This document shows positions 16,416 through 24,795 of a stretch of DNA of 64,000 nt, piece by piece (position 1 is the stretch's first letter; each line of letters starts with the position of its first letter). Source of the stretch: Streptomyces cacaoi (GTDB taxonomy: Bacteria > Actinomycetota > Actinomycetes > Streptomycetales > Streptomycetaceae); assembly GCF_006539165.1 (NCBI RefSeq), contig NZ_BJMM01000021.1:62001-126000 (forward strand). Direction: 5' to 3'. Below the pieces are notes generated by a model. It was not told where the DNA came from. It saw nothing but the letters and a program-made list of their open reading frames with translations, and made no database searches. Made by a program: the position numbers and the translations under genes.

Positions 16416-17957
16416 GTGAACCCTGAGAACGCCGAGCGCCCCGCGAAGGCTGCTGCGCACGCCGAGCGCACCGCGGGCGCGGAGAGCACAGCGAACGCCG
16501 AGGCCACCGAGCACCCGGAGCGGGCCTCGACGGGTGCTGAGGACGCCGGCCGCACGGCAGGCGCCGGGCGCACGGGACGCACCGGCCCCGCGGAAGGCAC
16601 CGGGCACACCGGCCCCGCGGAAGGCACCGGGTCCACCGGACGGGCGGAACCTGCGGGGCACACCGGATGTACGGGACCCGCCGGGCACACCGGACGCACG
16701 GCAGGCGCCGGGCGCGGGGCGGGGGCCGCGGGCGCCGGGAGCATGCTGACGCCCACCACCCGGCCGCTGGCCTGGTGTCTGCACCTGCTGTTCGCCGGGC
16801 TGCTGGCGCTGACCGCCGGCCGGGCCGTGCTGGACGGCACGTCGTCCACCGCGGCCGTGCTGGTGCTGTGTGCCGCGCTGGGTGCGGCGTACGCGACCGG
16901 TCCCGCGCTGCCGCGGGTGCGCGGCTCGCGGCGGGCCGCCGCGGTGTGGCTGGGCACCGTCGGCGCGGTGTGGCTGGTGCTGCTCGTGTTCTCGGCGGAC
17001 GGCGTCTGGCTGGCGTTCCCGCTCTACTTCCTCCAGCTGCACCTGCTGCCGCGCCGGGTCGGTGAGGCGGCCGTCGCCGCCACCGCGCTGGCCGCGATCA
17101 CCGCCTTCTCGGCGCACCAGGGCGGACTCACCCCGGCCGTCGCGATCGGGCCCGCGCTGGGCGCCGCCGTCGCCGTGGCCGTCGTCCGCGGCTACCAGGC
17201 GCTCTACCGGGAGAGCGAGGAGCGGCGCCGGCTGATCGAGGAGCTGACCGCGACCCGCGCCGATCTGGCCGCCGCCCAGCACACCGCGGGCGCGCTGGCC
17301 GAACGCGAGCGGCTGGCACGGGAGATCCACGACACCCTCGCGCAGGGCCTGACCAGCATCCAGCTCCTGCTACGGGCCGCGGAACGGGCCCTTCCGGAGC
17401 GCACCGAGGCCGCCGCCGGGCACATCGCCAGGGCCCGTGGCGCCGCCGTCGACAATCTGGCCGAGGCCCGGCGGTTCGTCGCCGCCCTGTCCCCGCCGTC
17501 CCTGGCGGGCGGCACCCTGGCCGGCGCGCTGGAACGGCTGTGCGCCGACGTCAGCGCCCGGCATCCGCTCGCCGTCCGCTTCCACCTCACCGGCCCCGCC
17601 GCCCCGCTGCCGACCGCGCACGAGGTCGCGCTGTTGCGCATCGCCCAGTCCGCGCTCTCCAACACCGCCCGGCACGCGGGTGCGAGCGGCGCCGAGGTCA
17701 CGCTCGCGCACGGCGAGGGCGCGGTCGTCGTGGAGGTCCGCGACGACGGCGTGGGCTTCGACCCGGGCCGGCTGCCTGCGCCCGACCCGGCCACCGGCGG
17801 CTTCGGGATCGCCGCCATGCACGCCCGGATGCGGGCCCTCGGCGGCACCCTCACCGTCGACGCCGCGCCCGGCCGCGGCACCGTGCTGACGGCCCGGCTG
17901 CCGCTCGCCACCCCGGCCGGCACCACCCACGACGACCCTGCCGAGGCCCGCCCATGA
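16416..17957 (+). CDS. NarL-type sensor histidine kinase with repetitive N-terminal extension
   Basis: 513 residues from the GTG at 16416. Residues 1-108 are a low-complexity Ala/Gly/Thr/Glu extension containing a 27-bp direct repeat. They are followed by four to five membrane helices (about 112-255), a HisKA_3 domain with [15 protein letters not shown] (H305) and a HATPase with NTARHAG (N box) and DDGVGFDP (G1). An alternative start is ATG 16743, which removes the extension; no clear ribosome site favours either. A -10-like TACGCT lies at 16400-16405. It overlaps the response regulator by ATGA and is divergent from the permease/ATPase pair it probably controls. Confidence 0.8.
   Translation: MNPENAERPAKAAAHAERTAGAESTANAEATEHPERASTGAEDAGRTAGAGRTGRTGPAEGTGHTGPAEGTGSTGRAEPAGHTGCTGPAGHTGRTAGAGRGAGAAGAGSMLTPTTRPLAWCLHLLFAGLLALTAGRAVLDGTSSTAAVLVLCAALGAAYATGPALPRVRGSRRAAAVWLGTVGAVWLVLLVFSADGVWLAFPLYFLQLHLLPRRVGEAAVAATALAAITAFSAHQGGLTPAVAIGPALGAAVAVAVVRGYQALYRESEERRRLIEELTATRADLAAAQHTAGALAERERLAREIHDTLAQGLTSIQLLLRAAERALPERTEAAAGHIARARGAAVDNLAEARRFVAALSPPSLAGGTLAGALERLCADVSARHPLAVRFHLTGPAAPLPTAHEVALLRIAQSALSNTARHAGASGAEVTLAHGEGAVVVEVRDDGVGFDPGRLPAPDPATGGFGIAAMHARMRALGGTLTVDAAPGRGTVLTARLPLATPAGTTHDDPAEARP
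16581..16634 (+). repeat. 27-bp tandem duplication inside the histidine kinase N-terminus
   Basis: Two copies of a 27-base unit (16581-16607 and 16608-16634) differ at two positions and encode [18 protein letters not shown]. The core ACCGGCCC[CG]GCGGAAGGCAC recurs near 18075-18100 in the response regulator gene. Confidence 0.75.
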
Positions 17958-18751
17958 ACCCGTCCGCGACCGGCCCCGATCCGTCCGAGGGCACCGGCCC
18001 GTCCGGAACCGGCCCGTCCGGCTCGCCCGGACCCGGTACCGACTCGCCCGGACCCGGTACCGGCCCGTCCGGAACCGGTACCGGCCCGGCGGAAGGCACG
18101 GTGCCGGAAGCGGAGGCGCCTGTCCGGTCCATTCGGCTGCTGCTCGCCGACGACCATCCCGTGGTCCGCGCCGGACTGCGTGCGGTGCTGGAGACCGAGC
18201 CCGGCCTGACGGTCGTGGGGGAGGCGGCGACGGCCGCCGAGGCGGTGGAGCGTGCGGCGGCCGGCGGCGTCGACGTCGTGCTGATGGATCTGCGGTTCGG
18301 GACCGGGATGAGCGGCGCCGAGGCGACGGCCGCGATCACCGCGCGGCCCGGCGCCCCGCGCGTCCTCGTCGTCACCACCTACGACACCGACGCCGACACC
18401 CTGCCGGCCATCGAGGCGGGTGCCACCGGCTATCTCCTCAAGGACGCCCCGCCGGAGGAGCTGGCCGCCGCCGTCCGCACGGCCGCCGCCGGACGCACCA
18501 CCCTCGCGCCCGCCGTCGCCGACCGGATCATGAGCCGGCTGCGCGATCCGGCCACCGCGCTCACCCGCCGGGAGACGGAGGTGCTGGCGCTGGTCGCCGA
18601 GGGGCTGTCCAACCAGGGCATCGCCGGTCGCCTCCACCTCACCGAGGGCACCGTGAAGTCCCATCTGGCCCGGGTGTACGCCAAGCTCGGTGTCGACTCG
18701 CGTACCGCAGCCGTCGCCACCGCCACCGACCTGGGGCTCATCCGCCGCTGA
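17954..18751 (+). CDS. NarL/LuxR-family response regulator with Gly/Pro/Ser/Thr-rich head
   Basis: 265 residues. The first 55 are a repetitive G/P/S/T segment. The receiver domain follows ([10 protein letters not shown], phospho-acceptor D112 in [16 protein letters not shown]), and residues 200-262 form the LuxR helix-turn-helix ([36 protein letters not shown]). ATG overlaps the kinase stop by 4 bases. It probably activates the divergent ABC genes. A later start is possible if the repetitive head is not translated. Confidence 0.88.
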   Translation: MNPSATGPDPSEGTGPSGTGPSGSPGPGTDSPGPGTGPSGTGTGPAEGTVPEAEAPVRSIRLLLADDHPVVRAGLRAVLETEPGLTVVGEAATAAEAVERAAAGGVDVVLMDLRFGTGMSGAEATAAITARPGAPRVLVVTTYDTDADTLPAIEAGATGYLLKDAPPEELAAAVRTAAAGRTTLAPAVADRIMSRLRDPATALTRRETEVLALVAEGLSNQGIAGRLHLTEGTVKSHLARVYAKLGVDSRTAAVATATDLGLIRR

Positions 18752-19078
18752 CGGCCGGTGCGTCGCCGTGCTGCGTGGAGTGGACGCGGCGTGCCGGGGA
18801 AGGCGCCCCGGAGAGGCGCTCAGGCGACGGAGCCGCCGGGAGCGTCCGCAGAGGTGCCGGGGCACGCCCGGCGCGACCGCCGACCGAGACCAGGCGTGAC
18901 GGGCTCGAAGCAGTGAGCAACCCGCTTTGACCGGCTGTGATGGCCTCACGACAGGGGGTCGTGCACGTGCATCGGCACATGCAAGAGCACGTGAACGCGG
19001 TTATGATCCCGGGCAGTTGGCCGCTTTTCCTGGCGGTCGATCTGCGCCCCCCACACCTGACGAGTTCGGGAGAACCAA
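18752..19078. promoter_or_regulatory. Promoter region of the DUF397 gene with repeated GCACGTG/GCACATGC elements
   Basis: The first 200 bases hold nothing I can name. The segment 18961-18993 contains TGCACGTGCA, then GCACATGCAAGAGCA, then CACGTG. A -10-like TATGAT (19002-19007) follows. The middle element closely matches one upstream of the Scr1-type XRE gene at 20676-20690 (13 of 15 bases), so both are likely sites for the same regulator. Confidence 0.6.
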
Positions 19079-19318
19079 GTGCCTCACGCGTACAACGGCA
19101 TGGCCGCCCGGGACCTGCAGGGGGTCGTGTGGAGAAAGAGCCGTCACAGCAACTCACAGGGAACCTGTGTCGAGTTCGCCAAACTGCCGGGAGGCGATGT
19201 CGCCGTGCGCAACTCGCGCTTCCCGGACGGACCGGCGCTCGTCTACACCCCGGCAGAGATGGAAGCCATGCTGCTCGGCATCAAGGACGGCGAGTTCGAC
19301 GATCTGATCCGGGACTGA
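19079..19318 (+). CDS. DUF397 domain protein
   Basis: 79 residues with the whole DUF397 signature: WRKSRHSNSQGTCVEFAKLPGGDVAVRNSRFPDGPALVYTPAEMEAML. These small Streptomyces proteins typically accompany an Scr1-type XRE regulator and an anti-sigma-like ATPase (whiJ or abaA-type clusters) and probably act as its antagonist or partner. The GTG at 19079 follows GGGAG with 6-base spacing. All three cluster members lie within 19.0-21.7 kb. Confidence 0.88.
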   Translation: MPHAYNGMAARDLQGVVWRKSRHSNSQGTCVEFAKLPGGDVAVRNSRFPDGPALVYTPAEMEAMLLGIKDGEFDDLIRD

Positions 19319-19691
19319 TCCCTCAGCCGGAACCGTTGTCTCTCAGCCGGGACTGATGCGCACACCGCACCACACAGCACCACCTGGGCACCACACAGCA
19401 CCATCCGGTACAACTCAGCACCATCCAGTGCCACCCGTATCCGACACCGCCCCCGGGAACGGACCCACCGCACGACGGGTTCCGCCGGGGGCGCCCGTGT
19501 CTCCGGCCCCGGTGACGGGCGTACGCGGGTGACGGGCGTACGCGGGTGACGGGCGCGCGGAGTACGGGGTTCCCGGCGCACCCGCGGTTCCCGGCGCAGC
19601 TGTGCAGAGCGCCGACGTGCGGTGCACCAGCGCGCAGCGCACCGGCGTCAGGAGGTGTGGCGTAAGGAGTGCCGGCGCGTGTGTGCGGCCG
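19319..19691. repeat. 373-bp non-coding region with two short tandem-repeat blocks
   Basis: Block one (about 19368-19435) has four imperfect CAGCACCA-containing units. Block two (19512-19560) has two exact 17-bp copies of GTGACGGGCGTACGCGG and a shortened third. No gene is evident. It lies between the ends of two convergent genes and may contribute to termination. Confidence 0.55.
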
Positions 19692-20507
19692 TCAGAGGGA
19701 GCGCAGCCGGAAGAGTGCCCATACGACCTTGCCCATGAGCGGACCGGAGAGCGGATGCCAGCCCCAGGTGTCGCTGAAGGTGTCCACCAGGCGCAGTCCT
19801 CTGCCGGACTCGGCGGTGAAGAGATACAGATCCGCCGCACCGTCGAGCCCGGCGTCGGGGAACCCGGCGGACCGGCCGGGCTCTCCCGGGGCGTCGCTGT
19901 GCGCGCCCCCGAAGCCGCCGACCGGTACGCCGGTTCCCGCGGGCCCGCCGTGTCCCCCGTCGGGCCCGCCTCCCCCGTTTCCCCCGTGTCCCCCGTTTCC
20001 CCCGTGCCAGGGGGGTGTGCCGTGCCCGCCGTCGTCCTCGCATCCCCCGTGGTGCTGCGACGACGGCGGGCACGGCGATCCGTCGGCCGCCCCCGTGCGG
20101 CCGGCGAATCCTTCCCCCGTTCCCGGCGTGTGCGCCACGGCGCTCACGTCGGGAGGTGTGGTGCTCGGATCACGCACCGCGCACACCAGCCGGGACGACC
20201 AGCGCATCAGGTGCAGGCGTACCGGGGGGTCGCCCTCGTCCCCCGACGCCGCCCCGTGATCGGCGCCGGGGGCGAGGCCGTGGCGCATGGCGTTGGTCAC
20301 CAGCTCGGAGACCACCAGCGCCACGTCGTCGAACTCCCGGTCGAGCCCCCAGCGGTCGAGCGTCCGCCGGGTGAAGTCGCGCGCGCTCTTGACCGCTTCG
20401 TAGCGCGGTGGCAGCGCGCACGAGGCGGAACCGGAGACCGAGGCGGCATCCAGTGTGGGGAGCCCCTGCCATAAGGGCTCCAGCACCGTTGATCCATCGG
20501 TCCCCAT
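19692..20507 (-). CDS. Anti-sigma-like HATPase with Gly/His/Asp-rich insertion
   Basis: 271 residues of the RsbW/HATPase_c family. Residues 30-115 contain the N box (ELVTNAMRHG, E68/N72) and VRDPSTTPP. The closing glycine motif ESGRGLRLVD appears only at 233-242, because about 105 residues of Gly-, His-, Asp- and Pro-rich sequence (GGHGGNGGGG-type) are inserted at 121-228. The usual family length is 130-160 residues. The ATG at 20507 has AGGAG upstream. In abaA/whiJ-type clusters this ATPase partners the XRE and DUF397 proteins. Confidence 0.82.
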   Translation of the reverse strand: MGTDGSTVLEPLWQGLPTLDAASVSGSASCALPPRYEAVKSARDFTRRTLDRWGLDREFDDVALVVSELVTNAMRHGLAPGADHGAASGDEGDPPVRLHLMRWSSRLVCAVRDPSTTPPDVSAVAHTPGTGEGFAGRTGAADGSPCPPSSQHHGGCEDDGGHGTPPWHGGNGGHGGNGGGGPDGGHGGPAGTGVPVGGFGGAHSDAPGEPGRSAGFPDAGLDGAADLYLFTAESGRGLRLVDTFSDTWGWHPLSGPLMGKVVWALFRLRSL

Positions 20508-20675
20508 GACGGGCCACTCCTGGGGTTAGCGGCAGTGGTGATCCTGTGCGGATCCTGTCGGCTGTGCTCCCCGCCTGGTGCGGGCGACACCGTACGCCCA
20601 GGTCAGGCCGGAAATTCCTCAACTGGCTCGACTCCGGGTGCACTTGTGCGATCCCCATGGTTCCCAATGCTCACA

Positions 20676-20727
20676 GCAGATGCAAGGGCAGATGCACGTG
20701 CACGGAAGACTTTCGATCGTCTGTAAC
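20676..20727 (+). promoter_or_regulatory. Operator-like element and promoter before the Scr1-type XRE gene
   Basis: GCAGATGCAAGGGCA (20676-20690) is followed by GATGCACGTGCACG with the palindrome TGCACGTGCA (20693-20702). Both parts recur upstream of the DUF397 gene, in the other order. A -10-like TGTAAC lies at 20722-20727. The site is in the divergent region shared with the HATPase gene. Confidence 0.6.
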
Positions 20728-20795
20728 CGCACGGGCACGCAACGGAACGCGGGATGGCACACTTCCCTTCAAGCAGGGGTGGAGGGTTGATCGAA

Positions 20796-21701
20796 ATGGC
20801 TGCAGAACCGGCGCAGAACGTCAGCGGAGGAGCGAAGGGGGTGGGCAGTTCCAGCGGGTCGATGGTGCGGCGGATCCTGCTCGGGTCCCAGCTGCGGAGG
20901 CTCCGCGAAGCGCGCGGTGTCACCCGTGAAGCCGCCGGATATTCGATCCGTGCCTCCGAGTCCAAGATCAGTCGCATGGAGCTGGGCCGGGTCAGCTTCA
21001 AGGCCCGGGACGTCGAGGATCTGCTGACGCTCTACGGCGTGACGGACGACTCCGAGCGCGAGCCCCTGCTGGCGCTCGCCCGCGATTCCAGCATCGCCGG
21101 GTGGTGGCACAACTACAGCGATGTGCTGCCCGGCTGGTTCCAGACCTACGTCGGGTTGGAGGGCGCCGCCTCCCACATCTGCACCTACGAGGTCCAGTTC
21201 GTCCACGGCCTGTTGCAGACCGGCGACTACGCCCATGCCGTCGTGACGGCGGGTATGCGCGCCCCCATTCCGGACGAGGAGATCGAACGCCGGGTCGCCC
21301 TGCGGCTGGAGCGGCAGAAGCTGCTGCTCGGCGAGAGCGCCCCGCAGCTGCTGTGCATCCTGGACGAGGCGGCGTTGCGGCGGCCGTTCGGCAGCGCCGA
21401 GGTCATGGCCGGGCAGCTGGCGCACCTCGTCGAGCTGTCGGAGCGGCCCAATGTGACGCTCCAGGTCGTCCCGTTCGAGTCCGGTGGGCACGCCGCCGAG
21501 AGCGGGGCCTTCACACTGCTGCGCTTCCCGGAGTCCGATCTGAGCGACGTCGTCTACCTGGAGCAGCTCACCAGCGCCCTGTATCTGGACAAGCGGGACG
21601 ACGTGGGGCAGTACGACAAGGTCCTGGAACGGCTGGAAGCGATCGCTCTCACTCCGGAACAGACCCGTGACCACCTGCGCAAGATCGGTCAACTCCGGTA
21701 G
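20796..21701 (+). CDS. Scr1-type XRE transcriptional regulator (WhiJ-like)
   Basis: 301 residues. An XRE helix-turn-helix at about residues 28-85 (LGSQLRRLREARGVTREAAGYSIRASESKISRMELG) precedes the long Scr1 domain of Streptomyces regulators (WHNYSDVLPGWFQTYVGLEGAASHICTYEVQFVHGLLQTGDYA, then LDEAALRRP and DVVYLEQLTSALYLD). Homologues repress development or antibiotic genes and are antagonised by DUF397 partners. The ATG at 20796 is chosen for GGAGGG 9 bases upstream. It probably autoregulates from the element at 20676-20702. Confidence 0.88.
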   Translation: MAAEPAQNVSGGAKGVGSSSGSMVRRILLGSQLRRLREARGVTREAAGYSIRASESKISRMELGRVSFKARDVEDLLTLYGVTDDSEREPLLALARDSSIAGWWHNYSDVLPGWFQTYVGLEGAASHICTYEVQFVHGLLQTGDYAHAVVTAGMRAPIPDEEIERRVALRLERQKLLLGESAPQLLCILDEAALRRPFGSAEVMAGQLAHLVELSERPNVTLQVVPFESGGHAAESGAFTLLRFPESDLSDVVYLEQLTSALYLDKRDDVGQYDKVLERLEAIALTPEQTRDHLRKIGQLR

Positions 21702-21709
21702 CCCGCCGG

Positions 21710-21715
21710 TACGAT
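21710..21715 (+). promoter_or_regulatory. -10-like element before the aldehyde dehydrogenase gene
   Basis: TACGAT lies 44 bases before the dehydrogenase ATG and just after the XRE stop. The gene also has a good ribosome site, GAAGGAAG. No -35 element is clear. Confidence 0.4.
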
Positions 21716-21759
21716 GACGTGCTGAGAGAGCATCTCCTGTCACCCCCCGAAGGAAGTGC

Positions 21760-23217
21760 ATGTCCTACTTCACGGATCTCGCGTTGCAGTGCATAGACGG
21801 CGAGTGGCGCCCCGGGACGGGGTCCTGGGACATCATCGACTTCAACCCCTACGACGGCGAGAAGCTCGCCTCGATCACGGTCGCCACCCCCGATGAGCTG
21901 GATCTCGCCTACCGCGCGGCCGAACGGGCCCAGCCCGCCTGGGCGGAGACCAACCCGTATGCGCGCAGAAGGGTCTTCGAGGGCGCGATACGCGTCATCG
22001 AGGAGAACGAGCAGCAGATCACCGACGCCATCGTGGCCGAGCTGGGCGGCACCCTCAGCAAGGCGGCCTTCGAGATCCACATGGTCAAGGAGTTCCTCCG
22101 CGAGGCCATGCAGCTCACGCTCTACGCGCGCGGAGAGATCCTGCCGTCCATCGCGGAGGGCAAGGAGAACCGGGTCTACCGCGATCCCGTCGGCGTCGTC
22201 GGCGTGATATCGCCGTTCAACTACCCGTTCCTGATATCGGTCAAGTCCGTGGCCCCGGCCCTGGCGCTGGGCAACGCCGTCCTTCTCAAGCCGCACCAGT
22301 CCACCCCCGTCACCGGCGGCACGCTGGTGGCCAAGGTGCTCCAGGACGCCGGGCTGCCGCCCGGTCTCGTCAACGTCGTGATCACCGACAGCGCGGAGAT
22401 CGGCGACACCCTCGTCGAGCACCCCGTCCCCAAGGCGATCTCCTTCACCGGCTCCGACCGGGTCGGCCGGCACGTGGCCACCGTCGCCGCCCGCAACTTC
22501 AAGCGCACCATTCTCCAACTGGGCTCCAACAGCGCCCTGTTGGTGCTGGACGACGCCGATGTCGACTACGCCGTGGACGCCGCCGTCTTCAGCCGCTTCG
22601 TCAACCAGGGCCAGCTGTGCATGGCGGCCAACCGGATCATCGTCGACCGGCGGGTGGAGGCCGAGTTCACCGAGAAGTTCGTCTCTCGCGTCCGCGAACT
22701 CGTCGTCGGCGACCCGCGGGATCCGGCCACCCACATCGGCCCGCTCATCAACTCGCGCCAGGCCGAACGCGTCACCGCGATCGTCGACCAGGCCCTGGCC
22801 GAGGGTGCCGTGCCACTGCTGCACGGCCGTGCCGAGGGCAATCTGGTGGCGCCCAGCGTGCTGACCGGACTGCCCGCCGACTCCTCGCTGCTGCGCGAGG
22901 AGATCTTCGGCCCGGTGGCCCTGATCATCCCGGTGGACGGCGACGAGGAGGCGGTGCACGTCGCCAACGACACCCCCTACGGCCTGGCCGGCGCCGTGCA
23001 CAGCGCGGACGTCGAGCGCGGCTTCGCGGTGGCCCGCCGGATCGAGGCGGGCATGGTGCACGTCAACGACTCGACGGTCGCCGACGAGCCGGGTGTGCCG
23101 TTCGGCGGCGAGAAGCACTCCGGGCTCGGCCGGCTCAACGGCCCCGAGGTCGTCGAGGCGTTCACCACCACCAAGTGGCTCTCCATCCAGCGCGGCCGGG
23201 CCACCTTCCCGTTCTGA
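21760..23217 (+). CDS. Aldehyde dehydrogenase family protein with substituted general base
   Basis: 485 residues covering the full ALDH fold: SPFNYPF near 151, KPHQSTP near 177, FTGSDRVGRH near 229, the nucleophile Cys as C287 in NQGQLCMAANR, and EEIFGPVALI. It is closest in look to benzaldehyde- or salicylaldehyde-dehydrogenase-like members. The general base is changed: the usual LELGG is LQLGS, so Q253 replaces the Glu that lies 34 residues before Cys. The DNA codon is clearly caa. Activity could be CoA-dependent acylation, altered hydrolysis, or lost. ATG has GAAGGAAG upstream. Confidence 0.85.
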   Translation: MSYFTDLALQCIDGEWRPGTGSWDIIDFNPYDGEKLASITVATPDELDLAYRAAERAQPAWAETNPYARRRVFEGAIRVIEENEQQITDAIVAELGGTLSKAAFEIHMVKEFLREAMQLTLYARGEILPSIAEGKENRVYRDPVGVVGVISPFNYPFLISVKSVAPALALGNAVLLKPHQSTPVTGGTLVAKVLQDAGLPPGLVNVVITDSAEIGDTLVEHPVPKAISFTGSDRVGRHVATVAARNFKRTILQLGSNSALLVLDDADVDYAVDAAVFSRFVNQGQLCMAANRIIVDRRVEAEFTEKFVSRVRELVVGDPRDPATHIGPLINSRQAERVTAIVDQALAEGAVPLLHGRAEGNLVAPSVLTGLPADSSLLREEIFGPVALIIPVDGDEEAVHVANDTPYGLAGAVHSADVERGFAVARRIEAGMVHVNDSTVADEPGVPFGGEKHSGLGRLNGPEVVEAFTTTKWLSIQRGRATFPF

Positions 23218-23379
23218 ACCCGGGCCCGGGCCCGGCCCCCGCACGTCCCCGACTGCGGCCGTACGGCGGCCTGTTGAGGACGCAGGTCGAGGACAGAGAG
23301 TGTCCGCGACTGCGCCTACTGTGGAACTCACCGAGCGGACGCCGACCGAGGCGTTCCCCAGCGAGAGGTGGCGACCGGC

Positions 23380-23943
23380 ATGCCGGTGATTGTCGAGCCC
23401 GAGGAGCACGGCGACGAGCGCGGCGCACTCCTGGCCTACCTCCGGGCACAGCGCGGCGCGGTGCGCCGGGCCCTGCACGGGCTGACCGAGGAGCAGGCCC
23501 GCAGCGCCCCCTCGGCCAGCGCGATATCCCTGTCCGGAGTGCTCAAGCACCTCACGTTCGTCGAGGAGCTGTGGCTGCGGGTCTTCGTGGACGACCCGCT
23601 GCCCGACGAGGAGAAGAAGCGGCTGCGGGAGGCCAGTTTCACGCCCGGCCCGGACGAGACCGTCGAGCACCTGCTGGAGCGCTCCGAGCGGGCCGCGGCC
23701 GAGCTGGAGAAGGCGGCGCTCGCCCAGCCCTCGCTGGACGACACCTTCGTGATTCCCCCGGCGCCCTGGTTCGAGGGCGGCCGGTACTCCTGGCGCTGGG
23801 GCCTGCTGCACCTGATCGAGGAGTACGCCCGGCACGCGGGCCACGCCGACATCGTCCGCGAGACGATCGACGGCAAGGTCGCCTTCGACCTCGTCTTCGA
23901 GACCGGCGCCATGCCCGAGCCCGACCGGTCCCGGGGCGCCTGA
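23380..23943 (+). CDS. DinB-fold protein (DUF664 / mycothiol-dependent enzyme type)
   Basis: 187 residues of the DinB four-helix bundle. Metal-ligand-like histidines are seen in GVLKHLTFVEELW and in the C-terminal LLHLIEEYARHAGHADIVRE (HxxxH type). In actinobacteria this family includes mycothiol-dependent transferases and isomerases that detoxify electrophiles; the substrate is unknown. The ATG at 23380 lies 11 bases after GAGAGG. A -10-like TACTGT is near 23320. Confidence 0.8.
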   Translation: MPVIVEPEEHGDERGALLAYLRAQRGAVRRALHGLTEEQARSAPSASAISLSGVLKHLTFVEELWLRVFVDDPLPDEEKKRLREASFTPGPDETVEHLLERSERAAAELEKAALAQPSLDDTFVIPPAPWFEGGRYSWRWGLLHLIEEYARHAGHADIVRETIDGKVAFDLVFETGAMPEPDRSRGA

Positions 23944-24092
23944 CCTTCCGGGCGCCCGCCCCTCCCGGCCGCCGGGCGCCCGCTGCCGGACACCGCCGCG
24001 CCGCCCCCGCCGCGCACCCTGCGACTAGGCTGGGGCGGCCGCGCGGCGCGCGGTGCGCGGGGGCAGACACGGGACGCGAAGGGGACGCAGGC

Positions 24093-24689
24093 ATGTCGGC
24101 CATCCGGCTGCTGGTGCTGGGCGCCGTACGCGACCGGGGCCGGGCACACGGCTACCAGATCCGCGGCGATCTGGAGTTCCGCACCCGGCAGGGGCTCCGG
24201 CAGCCGGCCGGCAGCAACCCGGGCTCCCTCTACCACGCGCTCCGACAGCTCGCGGAACAGGGCCTGTTGCGCGCCCACGAGCGCGCCCCCAGCACGGCCG
24301 GCGGCCCGCCGCGCACCGAGTACGAGACGACCGCCGAGGGCGAGCGGGAGTTCCTCCGCCTGCTGCGGCACGCGCTGACCGCCGTCGACGAGAAGCCGGA
24401 CGTGCTCACGGCAGGTATCGGCTTCCTGGCCGACCTCACCCGCGCCGAGGCGATCCGGCTGCTGCACGAGCGGCTGGACGCGCTGCGCGACCGGCACCGC
24501 GAGCCGGCCGCCCCCCGGACACCGGAGGCACCGACCGGGCCGTGGGGCCACCTCGACGAGATCGCCCGGCTGCGGGCGTACAGCACCGACGCCGACGCCC
24601 GGTGGACCCGCGAACTGATCGCCCGTCTGGAGTCCGGCGCCTACACCATGGCCGGCGAGGGCGAGGGCGGTGCGGCTCCGCGCGGCTGA
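24093..24689 (+). CDS. PadR-family transcriptional regulator
   Basis: 198 residues. The N-terminal winged helix is typical of PadR: AIRLLVLGAVRDRGRAHGYQIRGDLE, GSLYHALRQLAEQGLLRAHE and YETTAEGEREFLRLL. A C-terminal helical dimerisation part follows, ending in ELIARLESGAYTMA. The ATG at 24093 has GAAGGGG 8 bases upstream. PadR proteins usually repress efflux or stress genes. No transporter is adjacent, so the target is unknown. Confidence 0.87.
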   Translation: MSAIRLLVLGAVRDRGRAHGYQIRGDLEFRTRQGLRQPAGSNPGSLYHALRQLAEQGLLRAHERAPSTAGGPPRTEYETTAEGEREFLRLLRHALTAVDEKPDVLTAGIGFLADLTRAEAIRLLHERLDALRDRHREPAAPRTPEAPTGPWGHLDEIARLRAYSTDADARWTRELIARLESGAYTMAGEGEGGAAPRG

Positions 24690-24737
24690 CCGCCCGGCCC
24701 GGGTCCGCCGCATCCGCCGGGCGCCGGGCCCGCGGAC

Positions 24738-24768
24738 TTGCACCTCACGTCACGTGAGGCGGCAGCGT
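24738..24768 (+). promoter_or_regulatory. tipA promoter (MerR type, 19-bp spacer)
   Basis: -35 TTGCAC (24738-24743) and -10 CAGCGT (24763-24768) are 19 bp apart and enclose the palindrome CCTCACG-TCA-CGTGAGG (24743-24759). From memory this nearly matches the Streptomyces lividans tipA promoter. It predicts autoactivation by the gene product when bound to thiopeptides. Confidence 0.88.
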
Positions 24769-24795
24769 GGCATCCGTCAGCGAAAGGAGGCGGAC

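Noticed and set aside
23299-23389. A 29-codon frame beginning GTG (SATAPTVELTERTP) that overlaps the DinB-fold gene start
   Set aside because: It could be a leader peptide, but there is no ribosome site, no attenuator hairpin and no composition signal beyond GC bias.
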